The translations under genes and the position numbers were made by a program. A model generated the notes under the pieces. That model searched no databases, was not told the DNA's origin, and saw only the letters and a program-made list of their open reading frames with translations. Shown here in pieces: positions 38,271 through 47,065 of a DNA stretch of 64,000 bases. Every line of letters starts with the position of its first letter. The stretch's first letter is position 1. This stretch comes from Maribacter litoralis (lineage in GTDB: Bacteria > Bacteroidota > Bacteroidia > Flavobacteriales > Flavobacteriaceae), in contig NZ_QCZD01000001.1 of assembly GCF_003075045.1 (NCBI RefSeq), positions 496,001-560,000 on the forward strand, in the 5' to 3' direction.

Positions 38271-39344
38271 ATGTCGGCACATTTAGATAATCTTTCTACA
38301 GATGAGAAATATATGTTTCGCTGTATTGAAATTGCAAAAAACGGATTGGGAACTACGGCTCCTAACCCAATGGTAGGTGCTGTAATTGTTCGTGAAGATA
38401 AAATTATTGGAGAGGGCTTTACGAGCGCCTACGGTGGTTCTCATGCTGAGGTTAATGCCATTAACTCAGTATCTGATGCTGATCTTTTAAAATCATCAAC
38501 CATATACGTAACATTAGAGCCCTGCTCTCATTACGGTAAAACTCCGCCCTGTGCCGATCTTATAATAAAAATGGGCATCCCAAGAGTTGTTATCGGTTTA
38601 AAGGACCCACATGAAAAAGTAGCAGGCAACGGAATCAAAAAATTGAAAGAAGCTGGTTGTGAAGTTCAAGTAGGGATTTTACAAAAAGAATGCGAGGAGC
38701 ATCACAAAAGATTTTTAACTTTTTTCACCAAAAAGCGACCTTATATTATTTTAAAATGGGCAGAAACCGCGGACGGATTCATAGCACCTGAACCTACCAA
38801 ACGTGGTGAAGAAAAGAAACCTTTTTGGATTACCAATACCAAATCTAGGCAATTGGTACATAAATGGCGTAGCGAGGAACCGGGAATATTAGTGGGCACT
38901 AATACCGTTTTAGCAGACAACCCTCAATTGAATGTAAGAGAATGGACCGGCAAGGCACCTACACGAATAATTTTGGATAGAAACTTAAAAATTTCTTCTG
39001 ACTATCATGTATTTGATGGAACACAAAAAACTATTGTCTGCACCGAAATAAACGACAGTGAACGGTACATAGAAAAGGTAATTTATAAAGTATTGGATTT
39101 TAAACATGAACTACCAAAGCAATTATGTAAGGTGATGTACGAAGAACAGATACAAAGCGTCATCATTGAAGGAGGTTCACAAACACTACAAAGTTTTATT
39201 GTCGCCAACCTATGGGATGAAGCTCGACTTTTTAAAGGGGCAAACAATTTCACAAAAGGGATTAACGCACCAAAAGTGGCTGGACCTATTCTAGTACATA
39301 CTTCAATTTTAACCGACCAACTAACCATAGTACGAAATGATTAA
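38271..39344 (+). CDS. ribD: Bifunctional riboflavin deaminase/reductase RibD
   Basis: Two early riboflavin steps: deamination of the pyrimidine, then NADPH reduction of the ribosyl group. The protein is 357 residues. The deaminase has zinc ligands H58 (SHAEVNAI), C85 and C94 (LEPCSHYGKTPPC), with E60 as proton shuttle. The reductase domain begins near 150 (RPYIILKWAETADGFIA). The later part has IIEGGSQTLQSFIVANLWDE. It overlaps the downstream HAD gene by eight bases. No other rib genes are in the window. Confidence 0.95.
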   Translation: MSAHLDNLSTDEKYMFRCIEIAKNGLGTTAPNPMVGAVIVREDKIIGEGFTSAYGGSHAEVNAINSVSDADLLKSSTIYVTLEPCSHYGKTPPCADLIIKMGIPRVVIGLKDPHEKVAGNGIKKLKEAGCEVQVGILQKECEEHHKRFLTFFTKKRPYIILKWAETADGFIAPEPTKRGEEKKPFWITNTKSRQLVHKWRSEEPGILVGTNTVLADNPQLNVREWTGKAPTRIILDRNLKISSDYHVFDGTQKTIVCTEINDSERYIEKVIYKVLDFKHELPKQLCKVMYEEQIQSVIIEGGSQTLQSFIVANLWDEARLFKGANNFTKGINAPKVAGPILVHTSILTDQLTIVRND

Positions 39345-39939
39345 AAACATCATATTTGATTTTGGTGATATCTTCATCAATCTAGATAAACAAGCCCCTT
39401 TACTAGAAATGGCAAAATTTGGGTTTACCGAATTGACCCCAGAACTAGACACTATTTTTAAAGAATATGAAATGGGCTTACTAGAGACCGATGCTTTCAT
39501 TGATAAACTACAGGCTATTTTCACAAATACAACCAAACAACAAATTAAGGATGCATGGAATTCCATCATTTTAGATTTCCCTGAAGAACGATTAAAATTC
39601 ATTGAAAAATTAAAGAGCGATAATCAATATCGTTTATTCCTATTGAGTAACACCAATGATTTACATATTGAGAAAGTAAAAGAATCTATGGGAATGGAGC
39701 GGTTTAATAGATTCAAAAACTGCTTTGAAGTATTCTATTTATCGCAAGAAATGAAAATGCGCAAACCCAATACAGACATTTATGAATTTGTATTGAAAGA
39801 GAATAATCTAATTGCAGAAGAGACTTTCTTTTTAGACGACACAAAAGAAAATACCGATAGCGCATCTAAACTTGGCATACATTGTTGGAATCTTCAAGTT
39901 GGAAAAGAAGATGTACTGGAAACCTTAAGCCGTATCTAA
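39337..39939 (+). CDS. HAD-superfamily phosphatase (YihX-like)
   Basis: 200 residues with a short helical cap. Motif I is IIFDFGDIFINLD (nucleophile D8), motif II FLLSNTND, motif III around KMRKPN, and motif IV FFLDDTKENTD. Similar proteins dephosphorylate sugar phosphates or FMN-like compounds. Because the gene overlaps ribD, removal of the phosphate from the pyrimidine intermediate of riboflavin synthesis is an attractive but unproven role. Confidence 0.88.
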   Translation: MIKNIIFDFGDIFINLDKQAPLLEMAKFGFTELTPELDTIFKEYEMGLLETDAFIDKLQAIFTNTTKQQIKDAWNSIILDFPEERLKFIEKLKSDNQYRLFLLSNTNDLHIEKVKESMGMERFNRFKNCFEVFYLSQEMKMRKPNTDIYEFVLKENNLIAEETFFLDDTKENTDSASKLGIHCWNLQVGKEDVLETLSRI

Positions 39940-39942
39940 TCA

Positions 39943-40824
39943 ATGTATTTAGCACTAAGTATTCTATTTTCTAGTCTAATTTTTGTTGTTTTTAAGCTAT
40001 ATACCAAATATAAAGTTCAAACGATATATGCGATAATAGTAAATTACTTTATTGCTTGTGTGGTGGGTTTACTTTATTACCAAAAACCCATTAATGCTTT
40101 TGAAATACCACAAAAAAGTTGGTTTTGGGGCAGTATTCTACTTGGTCTGTTATTCATACTAATATTTAATTTAATGGCAGCTACCTCTCAAAAGCTGGGC
40201 GTATCGGTAGCATCGGTAGCTACAAAGATGTCTCTCACCATTCCTGTTCTTTTCGGTGTATTTTTCTATAGGGAAGTTTTGACTGTTTTAGAAATTATAG
40301 GCATACTATTGGCATTGTTGGCAGTTTACTTTAGTTCACTAAAAGAAAATAAAATTAAAGCCGAAAAATGGGCATTTGCCCTGCCAATTTTAGTCTTTAT
40401 TGGCTCAGGTACTATTGATACCAGTATTAAATATTTTCAAGACGCACATATGCCCGAAGAAGAATATGCACTGTTCTCCGCTACAGTTTTTGCATCTGCA
40501 GGAATGTTCGGATTATTATTTATAGGATATAAATCTGTACAACAACAGATAAAAATTAATTTAAAAAATGTTATTGGTGGTGTTTGCTTGGGTATTCCCA
40601 ACTATTTTTCCATATACTTTTTGTTGAAGGCATTACAACACCCCACATGGAACAGTGCATCGGTATTTACAATCAACAATGTAGCCATTGTTATGTTTTC
40701 AACGCTCTTAGGCATAGTATTATTCAAAGAGCGACTAACGTTTAAAAACTGGCTCGGTATAGGTTTAGCTGTTTTCAGTATTATTCTGGTTGCATTTGGA
40801 CCAAAACTAATGTCTTATATATAA
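39943..40824 (+). CDS. EamA/DMT-superfamily transporter
   Basis: An inner-membrane protein of 293 residues with about ten hydrophobic helices in two halves, the pattern of drug/metabolite transporters. The second-half motif VFTINNVAIVMFSTLLGIVLFKERLTFKNWLGIGLAV is typical EamA. The substrate is unknown. It starts three bases after the HAD gene and so belongs to the ribD transcript. Confidence 0.88.
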   Translation: MYLALSILFSSLIFVVFKLYTKYKVQTIYAIIVNYFIACVVGLLYYQKPINAFEIPQKSWFWGSILLGLLFILIFNLMAATSQKLGVSVASVATKMSLTIPVLFGVFFYREVLTVLEIIGILLALLAVYFSSLKENKIKAEKWAFALPILVFIGSGTIDTSIKYFQDAHMPEEEYALFSATVFASAGMFGLLFIGYKSVQQQIKINLKNVIGGVCLGIPNYFSIYFLLKALQHPTWNSASVFTINNVAIVMFSTLLGIVLFKERLTFKNWLGIGLAVFSIILVAFGPKLMSYI

Positions 40825-40843
40825 CTTTTACCTATCAAATTAC

Positions 40844-41446
40844 ATGGACACCTATAAAACACTTTCATCACCTTCTGAACCTATTTTGTTCAAAGAACGA
40901 AAAAGCAAGTTTTATGGGTATTGCCTCCCTGTTTCCAATGAAGAAACCATAAAAGAGCATATAGAAACCTTAAAAAAAGAATACCCTAACGCGAATCATG
41001 TTTGCTATGCTTGGCAATTAGGCATAGAAACAAAATCATACCGGGTCAATGATGATGGCGAACCAAACAATTCTGCCGGTATGCCTATTTATGGACAAAT
41101 TCAATCTTTTGATGTCACCAATATTTTGGTAGCCGTGGTACGCATATTCGGTGGCACAAAATTAGGAGTCGGTGGTTTGATCAGCGCCTATAAAGAAGCT
41201 GCGAAGTTAGCTTTAGAAAACGCATCTATTATAACCAAAGTTTTGCAAAAAGAACTTACTGTTATTTTTGAGTACTCTGAAATGGATATCGTAATGCGTT
41301 TGGTCAAAAAGCACCAAATGAATATTGTATCACAAGATTTACATCTAAAGTGCAAAGTAATTTTAAGTGTTAACAAAAGTGACTACACAAAAACCTTGAA
41401 ATTATTAAAGGCACATCACAAATTAGAGGTAAAAGAACACGGCTAA
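40844..41446 (+). CDS. YigZ/IMPACT-family protein
   Basis: A cytoplasmic protein of 200 residues. Signature blocks are KFYGYCLPVSNEE, HVCYAWQLG, DDGEPNNSAGMPIYGQI (the conserved DDGEP...AGxP) and VVRIFGGTKLGVGGLISAYKEAA. The eukaryotic homologue regulates a translation kinase. The bacterial role is not settled. It lies 19 bases after the DMT transporter gene and ends three bases from the convergent thioesterase gene. Confidence 0.93.
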   Translation: MDTYKTLSSPSEPILFKERKSKFYGYCLPVSNEETIKEHIETLKKEYPNANHVCYAWQLGIETKSYRVNDDGEPNNSAGMPIYGQIQSFDVTNILVAVVRIFGGTKLGVGGLISAYKEAAKLALENASIITKVLQKELTVIFEYSEMDIVMRLVKKHQMNIVSQDLHLKCKVILSVNKSDYTKTLKLLKAHHKLEVKEHG

Positions 41447-41449
41447 AAT

Positions 41450-41848
41450 TTAATACTCTAATTTATCTAAAAGTATTTGCGGACATTTAGTTGGTCTTTT
41501 TCGTTTCATATCCATAAAAACCAAAACCGTATTTGCCGTAGCCAATAATTCACCTGCTTCATTCACAATTTCATAATCAAATTCTATTCTTACTGCTGGT
41601 TTTTTATTCAAAACTACCTTCACCGTTATTAAATCATCGTACAACGCAGGTTTTAAATAATTTATAGAAAGACTGATCACAGGAAGCATAATGCCGCCTT
41701 CCTCCATACTTTTGTAAGAAATACCCAACAGCCTTAACCATTCAACTCTTGCCAATTCTAAATATTGAGCATAATTTCCATGATAGACCACACCCATTTG
41801 ATCTGTCTCACTGTATCTAATTCGAAAAGAAATTTCGTTTGTTCGCAT
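41450..41848 (-). CDS. Acyl-CoA thioesterase, YbgC/FadM hot-dog family
   Basis: 132 residues with a single hot-dog domain. The family motif YSETDQMGVVYHGNYAQYLELARVEWLR includes the catalytic Asp (in ETDQMG) and His-Gly-Asn-Tyr. It hydrolyses acyl-CoA, with chain length unknown. It is transcribed away from dnaA and shares the 202-base region upstream with it. Confidence 0.92.
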   Translation of the reverse strand: MRTNEISFRIRYSETDQMGVVYHGNYAQYLELARVEWLRLLGISYKSMEEGGIMLPVISLSINYLKPALYDDLITVKVVLNKKPAVRIEFDYEIVNEAGELLATANTVLVFMDMKRKRPTKCPQILLDKLEY

Positions 41849-42050
41849 TTATTTCAAGTAAAAAGTATATATTTAAAAGCTCCCCTAAGCGGTAAACGAA
41901 CATGAGAAAAAAAAAGGTCAAATTCAATGACAATCGATTTTTTTTTTAAATAATTTGTTCACATATTTGCCCAAGTTGAACGAGAACTAAGATTGAAAAA
42001 TTTCAATCTCTTTTAGCTAAAAGCTAACCATTAAAAGAGTATAGATTATT
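41849..42050. promoter_or_regulatory. dnaA upstream region with palindromes and one DnaA-box-like site
   Basis: This divergent intergenic region holds a DnaA-box-like TTGTTCACA at 41955-41963 (one base off TTATNCACA), overlapping a near -7 element (cATATTTG). Beyond these, GATTGAAA-aa-TTTCAATC (41991-42008) is a perfect 8-bp inverted repeat and TTTTAGCTAAAA (42011-42022) a perfect palindrome. One box only is not enough to call an origin. Autoregulation of dnaA is the more modest reading. Confidence 0.45.
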
Positions 42051-43475
42051 ATGAATGTTACTGCAAATTCCGTATGGAAAAACTGTTTGGTGTTTATTAA
42101 AGACAATATCCAACCGCAGGCATTCAAAACATGGTTTGAACCTATTAAACCTATAAAGCTTACCGAGAACGCTTTAAGCATTCAAGTACCTAGTAAATTT
42201 TTCTATGAGTGGCTAGAAGAACATTACGTTAAACTTCTAAAGGTAGCTTTAACAAAAGAATTAGGAGAGACTGCTAAATTGGTTTACATCATACGTATGG
42301 AAAATACATATGGCAACAAAGAACCATTTACCGAAAAAATCCCTAGTTCCAATAGAGGTGCAATGGCAGCCCAAGAAATGGATGTTCCTATCAAATCTAA
42401 AAATCCAGAATTACGTAACCCTTTTGTAATTCCAGGAATTAGAAATATTAAGATAGAATCACAATTAAACCCGAATTACAACTTTGACAATTTCTTGGAA
42501 GGTGATTCCAATAGATTGGCTCGTTCTGCAGGTATGGCGGTAGCCAATAAACCAGGTGGCACTTCTTTCAATCCTTTATTAGTTTTTGGTGGAGTTGGTC
42601 TTGGTAAAACACACTTGGCTCATGCCATTGGGGTAGAAATAAAAGATAAATACCCCGAAAGAACGGTACTTTATATCTCTGCAGAAAAGTTTACGCAACA
42701 GTATATTGAATCTGTAAAGAAAAATACACGTAACGATTTTATTCATTTCTACCAGCTGATAGATGTTTTGATCATTGATGATGTTCAGTTCTTATCGGGT
42801 AAATCTGGTACACAAGATGTATTTTTCCATATTTTCAACCATTTGCATCAAAACGGAAAACAAGTAATCTTAACATCTGACAAGGCTCCTGTTGATATGC
42901 AGGATATTGAACAACGATTACTTTCTCGTTTCAAATGGGGATTATCGGCTGAGTTGCAGAGTCCGGATTACGAAACAAGAATCTCTATTCTTAAGAATAA
43001 ACTGTATAGAGATGGCGTAGAAATACCTGAAGACATTATAGAATATGTTGCAAAACATATTAAAACCAATATTAGAGAGTTAGAAGGCGCTATTATTTCT
43101 TTGATTGCACAGTCTACTTTAAACAAAAGAGAAGTTACCATTGAGCTTGCGCAACAAGTAGTAGAAAAGTTCGTGAAGAATACCAAACGCGAAGTTTCTA
43201 TCGATTATATTCAAAAGGTTGTTTCTGATTACTTTGAAATGGATGTTGCTACGTTACAATCTAAAACAAGAAAGAGGCATATTGTACAAGCTAGACAATT
43301 AGCTATGTTCTTTGCGAAGAAATTTACAAAAGCTTCTTTGGCAAGTATTGGTTCACAAATAGGAAAGCGTGATCACGCAACAGTACTTCATGCGTGCAAG
43401 ACCGTTGATAATTTAGCAGAAACCGATAAGCAGTTTCGTAAGTATATTGACGATTTAACTAAGAAATTCTCTTAA
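42051..43475 (+). CDS. dnaA: Chromosomal replication initiator DnaA
   Basis: An AAA+ initiator of 474 residues. Domain I is at the N-terminus (SVWKNCLVFIKDNIQPQAFKTWFEP). Domain III carries Walker A GGVGLGKT at 180-187, Walker B LIIDDVQFLSG, and sensor regions. The C-terminal DNA-binding domain has the DnaA signature IGKRDHATVLHACKTV. The ATG at 42051 gives the expected MNVTANSVWKNC start. The following phosphatase gene starts 13 bases after the stop and may be co-transcribed. Confidence 0.97.
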   Translation: MNVTANSVWKNCLVFIKDNIQPQAFKTWFEPIKPIKLTENALSIQVPSKFFYEWLEEHYVKLLKVALTKELGETAKLVYIIRMENTYGNKEPFTEKIPSSNRGAMAAQEMDVPIKSKNPELRNPFVIPGIRNIKIESQLNPNYNFDNFLEGDSNRLARSAGMAVANKPGGTSFNPLLVFGGVGLGKTHLAHAIGVEIKDKYPERTVLYISAEKFTQQYIESVKKNTRNDFIHFYQLIDVLIIDDVQFLSGKSGTQDVFFHIFNHLHQNGKQVILTSDKAPVDMQDIEQRLLSRFKWGLSAELQSPDYETRISILKNKLYRDGVEIPEDIIEYVAKHIKTNIRELEGAIISLIAQSTLNKREVTIELAQQVVEKFVKNTKREVSIDYIQKVVSDYFEMDVATLQSKTRKRHIVQARQLAMFFAKKFTKASLASIGSQIGKRDHATVLHACKTVDNLAETDKQFRKYIDDLTKKFS

Positions 43476-43488
43476 ATCTTATCTTTAA

Positions 43489-43941
43489 ATGAAAGTGTTA
43501 ATGGTTTGCCTAGGTAATATTTGCAGGTCTCCATTGGCAGAGGGTATTCTTAAAAGCAAAGTTGATACCGCCAAGGTTTTTGTAGACTCGGCAGGAACAG
43601 CTGGTTATCACATTGGCAATGCACCTGACCCAAGGTCTATTAAAGTAGCAAAAAATCACAATATTGATATTAGCTCACAGGTGTGTAGAAGATTTATAGT
43701 ATCGGACTTTGATACGTTTGATTTGATATACGCCATGGACAAGAGCAACTATGGTAATATTATCGGTATGGCTCGTAATAAAGCCGATGCAGAAAAGGTA
43801 AAGCTGTTATTAAATGAAATAGACGCAACAGACCAAGAAGTTCCAGATCCATATTATGATGCCGATGACGGATTTGAAACTGTATTTCAACTGATAGACA
43901 AGGCTTGTACTAATATTGCCGACAAATTAGAAAGTAAATAA
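43489..43941 (+). CDS. Low-molecular-weight protein-tyrosine phosphatase
   Basis: 150 residues. The P-loop CLGNICRS has nucleophile C7 and R13. The general-acid Asp lies in PDPYYDADDGFE near residue 123. This family removes phosphate from tyrosine residues, in bacteria often on proteins of capsule export or of arsenate reduction. No exopolysaccharide genes are nearby, so the partner is unknown. It is followed directly by the methylase gene (no gap). Confidence 0.95.
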   Translation: MKVLMVCLGNICRSPLAEGILKSKVDTAKVFVDSAGTAGYHIGNAPDPRSIKVAKNHNIDISSQVCRRFIVSDFDTFDLIYAMDKSNYGNIIGMARNKADAEKVKLLLNEIDATDQEVPDPYYDADDGFETVFQLIDKACTNIADKLESK

Positions 43942-44664
43942 ATGAGTACACAAAACGGTAAAATTGGAAAAGTCTATTTAATTCCTTCTACATTAGGCGA
44001 TATGCCTCCTTTAGAAGTTTTACCCATTTCAATAAAGCAAACTATTGAAAGACTTGACCATTATGTGGTTGAAAATGAAAAAACCGCTAGGCACTTTATC
44101 AAGAAAATCAGTCCTAGAAAATCTCAGCCAAGTTTAAAGTTATTTGTACTGAACAAATTTACCGAACCAGAAGAAATTCCTACATTTTTAAACCCTTGTT
44201 TAGAAGGTTATGACGTAGGCATATTATCAGAAGCGGGTTGCCCTGGTATTGCCGACCCTGGTGCCGCTGTGGTAAAAATAGCCCATACCAAAAACATACA
44301 GGTTATTCCGTTAGTTGGCCCTTCTTCCATTTTGTTAGCATTAATGGCAAGTGGCATGAACGGTCAAAATTTCGCATTTAACGGGTACTTACCCATTGAC
44401 AGCTCTGATCGAAAAAAGTATATTAAAAATTTAGAACGGAGATCAAAAGACGAAAATCAGTCTCAAGTGTTCATTGAAACACCGTACCGCAACAATAAGA
44501 TGCTAGAGGAGTTGATCAAAACCCTTGCTCCAAGCACAAGAATTTGTGTAGCAGCAGATATTACCTTACCTACAGAGTATATTAAGACCAAAACAGCCAT
44601 TAATTGGAAAAAGGAAAATGTAGATCTTCATAAAAGACCTGCAATCTTTATTATTCAAGCATAA
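43942..44664 (+). CDS. RsmI-like SAM-dependent methyltransferase (tetrapyrrole methylase fold)
   Basis: 240 residues. Visible motifs are SEAGCPGIADPGAAVV (methylase signature), GPSSILLALMASGMNGQNFAFNGYLP and FIETPYRNNKMLEELI, as in the 16S rRNA 2'-O-methyltransferase RsmI. The N-terminus reads GKVYLIPSTLGD where RsmI usually has a TPIGN motif, and the protein is shorter than typical RsmI (about 280). It belongs to a divergent group common in Bacteroidota, so rRNA methylation is only inferred. It begins directly after the phosphatase stop. Confidence 0.88.
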   Translation: MSTQNGKIGKVYLIPSTLGDMPPLEVLPISIKQTIERLDHYVVENEKTARHFIKKISPRKSQPSLKLFVLNKFTEPEEIPTFLNPCLEGYDVGILSEAGCPGIADPGAAVVKIAHTKNIQVIPLVGPSSILLALMASGMNGQNFAFNGYLPIDSSDRKKYIKNLERRSKDENQSQVFIETPYRNNKMLEELIKTLAPSTRICVAADITLPTEYIKTKTAINWKKENVDLHKRPAIFIIQA

Positions 44665-44696
44665 AAAAAACCTTGACAAACTAATGCCAAGGTTTC
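44663..44696 (-). terminator. Terminator of the lysozyme-like gene
   Basis: Stem AAACCTTG/CAAGGTTT with the T run on the minus strand (eight A on the plus strand). It lies 25 bases after the minus-strand stop codon. Confidence 0.75.
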
Positions 44697-44720
44697 CCAT
44701 TTTCATATCTACTTAAACTT

Positions 44721-45350
44721 TTAAATTCTAGGATTTCGTTTTGCTTCTATCATAGAAACATCGTACCCAGAAAACTTTTTCATATAATTAGAAATACTAG
44801 TTCCATAACCATCGGTAATCTCCATGCGCCCATGTGATCTTAAATAAAGTTTCACGTTACCCGGTCCCGCTAAATGAGCAGCTGCAAGAATACCCGATTC
44901 GGTAACCTCAATGCCGTTCATACGAATACCTACATAACGTTTAATATCCCTTCTAAGAATCCACTTGTTACGAGATGTATTTACATGAAAAACCTTTTCT
45001 TGCAATTCAGGATCGTTAAGAAACTGATTTCCATTGTACACACCTACCAATTCTAAAGTGCCCAGTCCAAATTGATACTTACCTAAATAACCAAAAGTAT
45101 TGGTTACAAAATAATTTCCTTGAGACTCCTTAAAAGCTAACGCTTCTTTGAAACCTACAAACTGGCGACCAAGAAAAGGGGGATTTATCTGATAATTCGC
45201 CAAAAGAGATTCATCTTCAGGAAAAGAAACCAACTCTGGCTTGTTTACTTTTAACTGATTTGGCACTTCAACCTTAAAAGGTCTAAAACCGTAACCAGAA
45301 ATTATAAACGTAACAATTAGAGGACAACTTGCTAATATCCATCTTCTCAT
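44721..45350 (-). CDS. Lysozyme-like (transglycosylase-type) exported protein
   Basis: 209 residues with an N-terminal membrane or signal segment (WILASCPLIVTFIISGYGF). The region FKEALAFKESQGNYFVTNTFGYLGKYQFG resembles lytic transglycosylases, with the catalytic Glu candidate in KESQGNY and a G-Y-x-Q-F-G block. The C-terminal half (AAAHLAGPGNVKLYL...DGYGTSISNYMKKFSGYD) resembles the same fold. Peptidoglycan cleavage is inferred. The gene is close to mltG, another glycan-cleaving enzyme. Similar proteins are often labelled LysM or peptidoglycan-binding, but no LysM is seen. Confidence 0.7.
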   Translation of the reverse strand: MRRWILASCPLIVTFIISGYGFRPFKVEVPNQLKVNKPELVSFPEDESLLANYQINPPFLGRQFVGFKEALAFKESQGNYFVTNTFGYLGKYQFGLGTLELVGVYNGNQFLNDPELQEKVFHVNTSRNKWILRRDIKRYVGIRMNGIEVTESGILAAAHLAGPGNVKLYLRSHGRMEITDGYGTSISNYMKKFSGYDVSMIEAKRNPRI

Positions 45351-45407
45351 ACATATAGTTTCTTAAGACTTACAGCGACTACTATTTGCCTGCTTAAATT
45401 TCTGGAG

Positions 45408-45415
45408 CAAAGGTA
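45408..45415 (-). promoter_or_regulatory. -7 promoter element of the lysozyme-like gene
   Basis: Minus-strand TACCTTTG, an exact TAnnTTTG match, 57 bases before the ATG at 45350. Confidence 0.45.
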
Positions 45416-45497
45416 GGTCTGAAATTTTAAGAGTTTAAGAAGGTTCTGTTAAAAGAATACAGAATTAGTTAACAAGTTCTAAAATTCGGTTGAATGC

Positions 45498-46541
45498 TTA
45501 TCTCTTGATTTTCTGAGCGTTAATCCATCGGATGTACTGCTCTTTATTTCGGTTGTGTTGCGTTAAACTCTCTGCAAACATATGATAACCGAACTTTTCA
45601 ACATTAGCCACAAAATAGTAATAGTTGTGTTTTTTAGGATTTAAAACTGCATCTATAGCAGAAATATCGGGCATAGAAATTGGTCCCGGAGGCAATCCGG
45701 CATACTTATAGGTATTATAGGGAGAATCCATCTCCAAATCCCTATACAACACTCTTTTTATTATGGTATCGTAATTACCCGTTTCTTTCTTTATAGCAAA
45801 AATTACCGTTGGATCGGCTTGCAATAACATTCTTTTTCTCAACCTATTTAAATACACACCTGCAACCGTTGGACGTTCATCAACCTTAGCCGTTTCTTTA
45901 TGAACTATGGATGCCAATGCAATTACTTCGTTTGGCTCCAAGCCAAGTGCACTAGCTTTGTTCTTACGGGTTTCTGTCCAAAAACGATTATATTCCTTTA
46001 GCATTCTACTTCTAAAGCCTTCGGCTGAGGTATTCCAGAAAAACTCGTAACTATTAGGTATGTACAATGACAGCTTATTAGCATCATCAAAACCATTGGC
46101 TTTTAAAAAATCTTTATCATTAAATGCTGACACCAATGAGATACTGTCAGCTTCGATCTGTGCAGCAATTCTTCCCGCTAAATCATTGATGTTCTCTTGA
46201 TTGTTAAACGAAACTTTAACGGGTAAATTTCCACTTCGCAATGAGTTAACTATCTCATTGTTATTCATACCCTTTTTAATTTTATAACGCCCGGCCTTAA
46301 TATTGGACAAATACCCTTTTCTATCAGCAGCAGACTCAAATGAATCAAAATCCTCTAAGATAGGAGAAAGACGCTCCTCTAAATCAACAACAGTTGCATT
46401 GGTTGGTATAAATACAGCAGCTTCATCATTGTTAAAACTTGTATTTGAAGTAAAAAAAGTACCATAAACCATATAGGCAAAAATTCCACCTCCGATTAAA
46501 CCTACGAGCACTACACCCAATAAAATACGCTTGATGTACAT
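45498..46541 (-). CDS. mltG: Endolytic transglycosylase MltG
   Basis: A membrane-anchored glycan-chain terminator of peptidoglycan synthesis, 347 residues. A single N-terminal TM helix (ILLGVVLVGLIGGGIFAYMVYG) is followed by a LysM-like part and the YceG domain. The catalytic Glu lies in IALASIVHKETAK, and the family ends YNTYKYAGLPPGPISMPDISAIDAVLNP and YYYFV. The upstream GNAT gene ends on the first base of mltG (shared base), so they are co-translated. Confidence 0.95.
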   Translation of the reverse strand: MYIKRILLGVVLVGLIGGGIFAYMVYGTFFTSNTSFNNDEAAVFIPTNATVVDLEERLSPILEDFDSFESAADRKGYLSNIKAGRYKIKKGMNNNEIVNSLRSGNLPVKVSFNNQENINDLAGRIAAQIEADSISLVSAFNDKDFLKANGFDDANKLSLYIPNSYEFFWNTSAEGFRSRMLKEYNRFWTETRKNKASALGLEPNEVIALASIVHKETAKVDERPTVAGVYLNRLRKRMLLQADPTVIFAIKKETGNYDTIIKRVLYRDLEMDSPYNTYKYAGLPPGPISMPDISAIDAVLNPKKHNYYYFVANVEKFGYHMFAESLTQHNRNKEQYIRWINAQKIKR

Positions 46542-47065
46542 TAACTATTTATTTTTTGCAATAATACTTCATTCTTAAAGGTATTTTTAAAGCGTACCCA
46601 ATCTTTTTTGACACCAACTACCTGAAAGCCCAATTTCTTGAAAAGATGTAAGCTTGATAAATTATCCTCTAAAATATTGGCATAAACTTGTTGTAACCCC
46701 AATGTTTCGTACAAATAATTGGTTAGCAAGGTTATGGCTTCCGCACCAATTCCTTTGTTTCTTTGGTCTTCATCTAAGATAACTATTCCAATACCAGCTC
46801 GCTTATGATTTGGTTCAAAATCAAAAACATCAATTAAACCGAGAGTTTTATGCTCATGGGTACAAATAACCAATCGCAATTGCTTCACATCAAAAATATC
46901 TCTGTGGGCATTGTCCAAATACAACTGCAACACATCTTTTGAATAAGGCGTTACGGTGCCACTTACCTCCCACACTTTGGTATCATTCTCTATTAGGTAC
47001 AGAAAATTAAGGTCTTTCTGTTCTAAAGCCCTTAGATAAATCTGTTTTCCTTTTAATGTTACCAC
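46541..47065 (-). CDS. GNAT-family acetyltransferase (RimJ/RimL-like)
   Basis: 174 residues with an acetyl-CoA motif AGIGIVILDEDQRNKGIGAEAITLLTNYL and C-terminal LEDNLSSLHLFKKLGFQVVG. The N-terminus LKGKQIYLRALEQKDL fits the ribosomal-protein type N-acetyltransferases. The start is GTG at 47065, overlapping dapF by seven bases. The next in-frame start lies beyond the conserved N-terminus. The substrate is not known. Confidence 0.9.
   Translation of the reverse strand: MVTLKGKQIYLRALEQKDLNFLYLIENDTKVWEVSGTVTPYSKDVLQLYLDNAHRDIFDVKQLRLVICTHEHKTLGLIDVFDFEPNHKRAGIGIVILDEDQRNKGIGAEAITLLTNYLYETLGLQQVYANILEDNLSSLHLFKKLGFQVVGVKKDWVRFKNTFKNEVLLQKINS

Noticed and set aside
41849-42050. Origin of replication next to dnaA
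   Set aside because: Only one DnaA-box-like 9-mer (with a mismatch) and no cluster or clear unwinding element; flavobacterial origins are not reliably beside dnaA.
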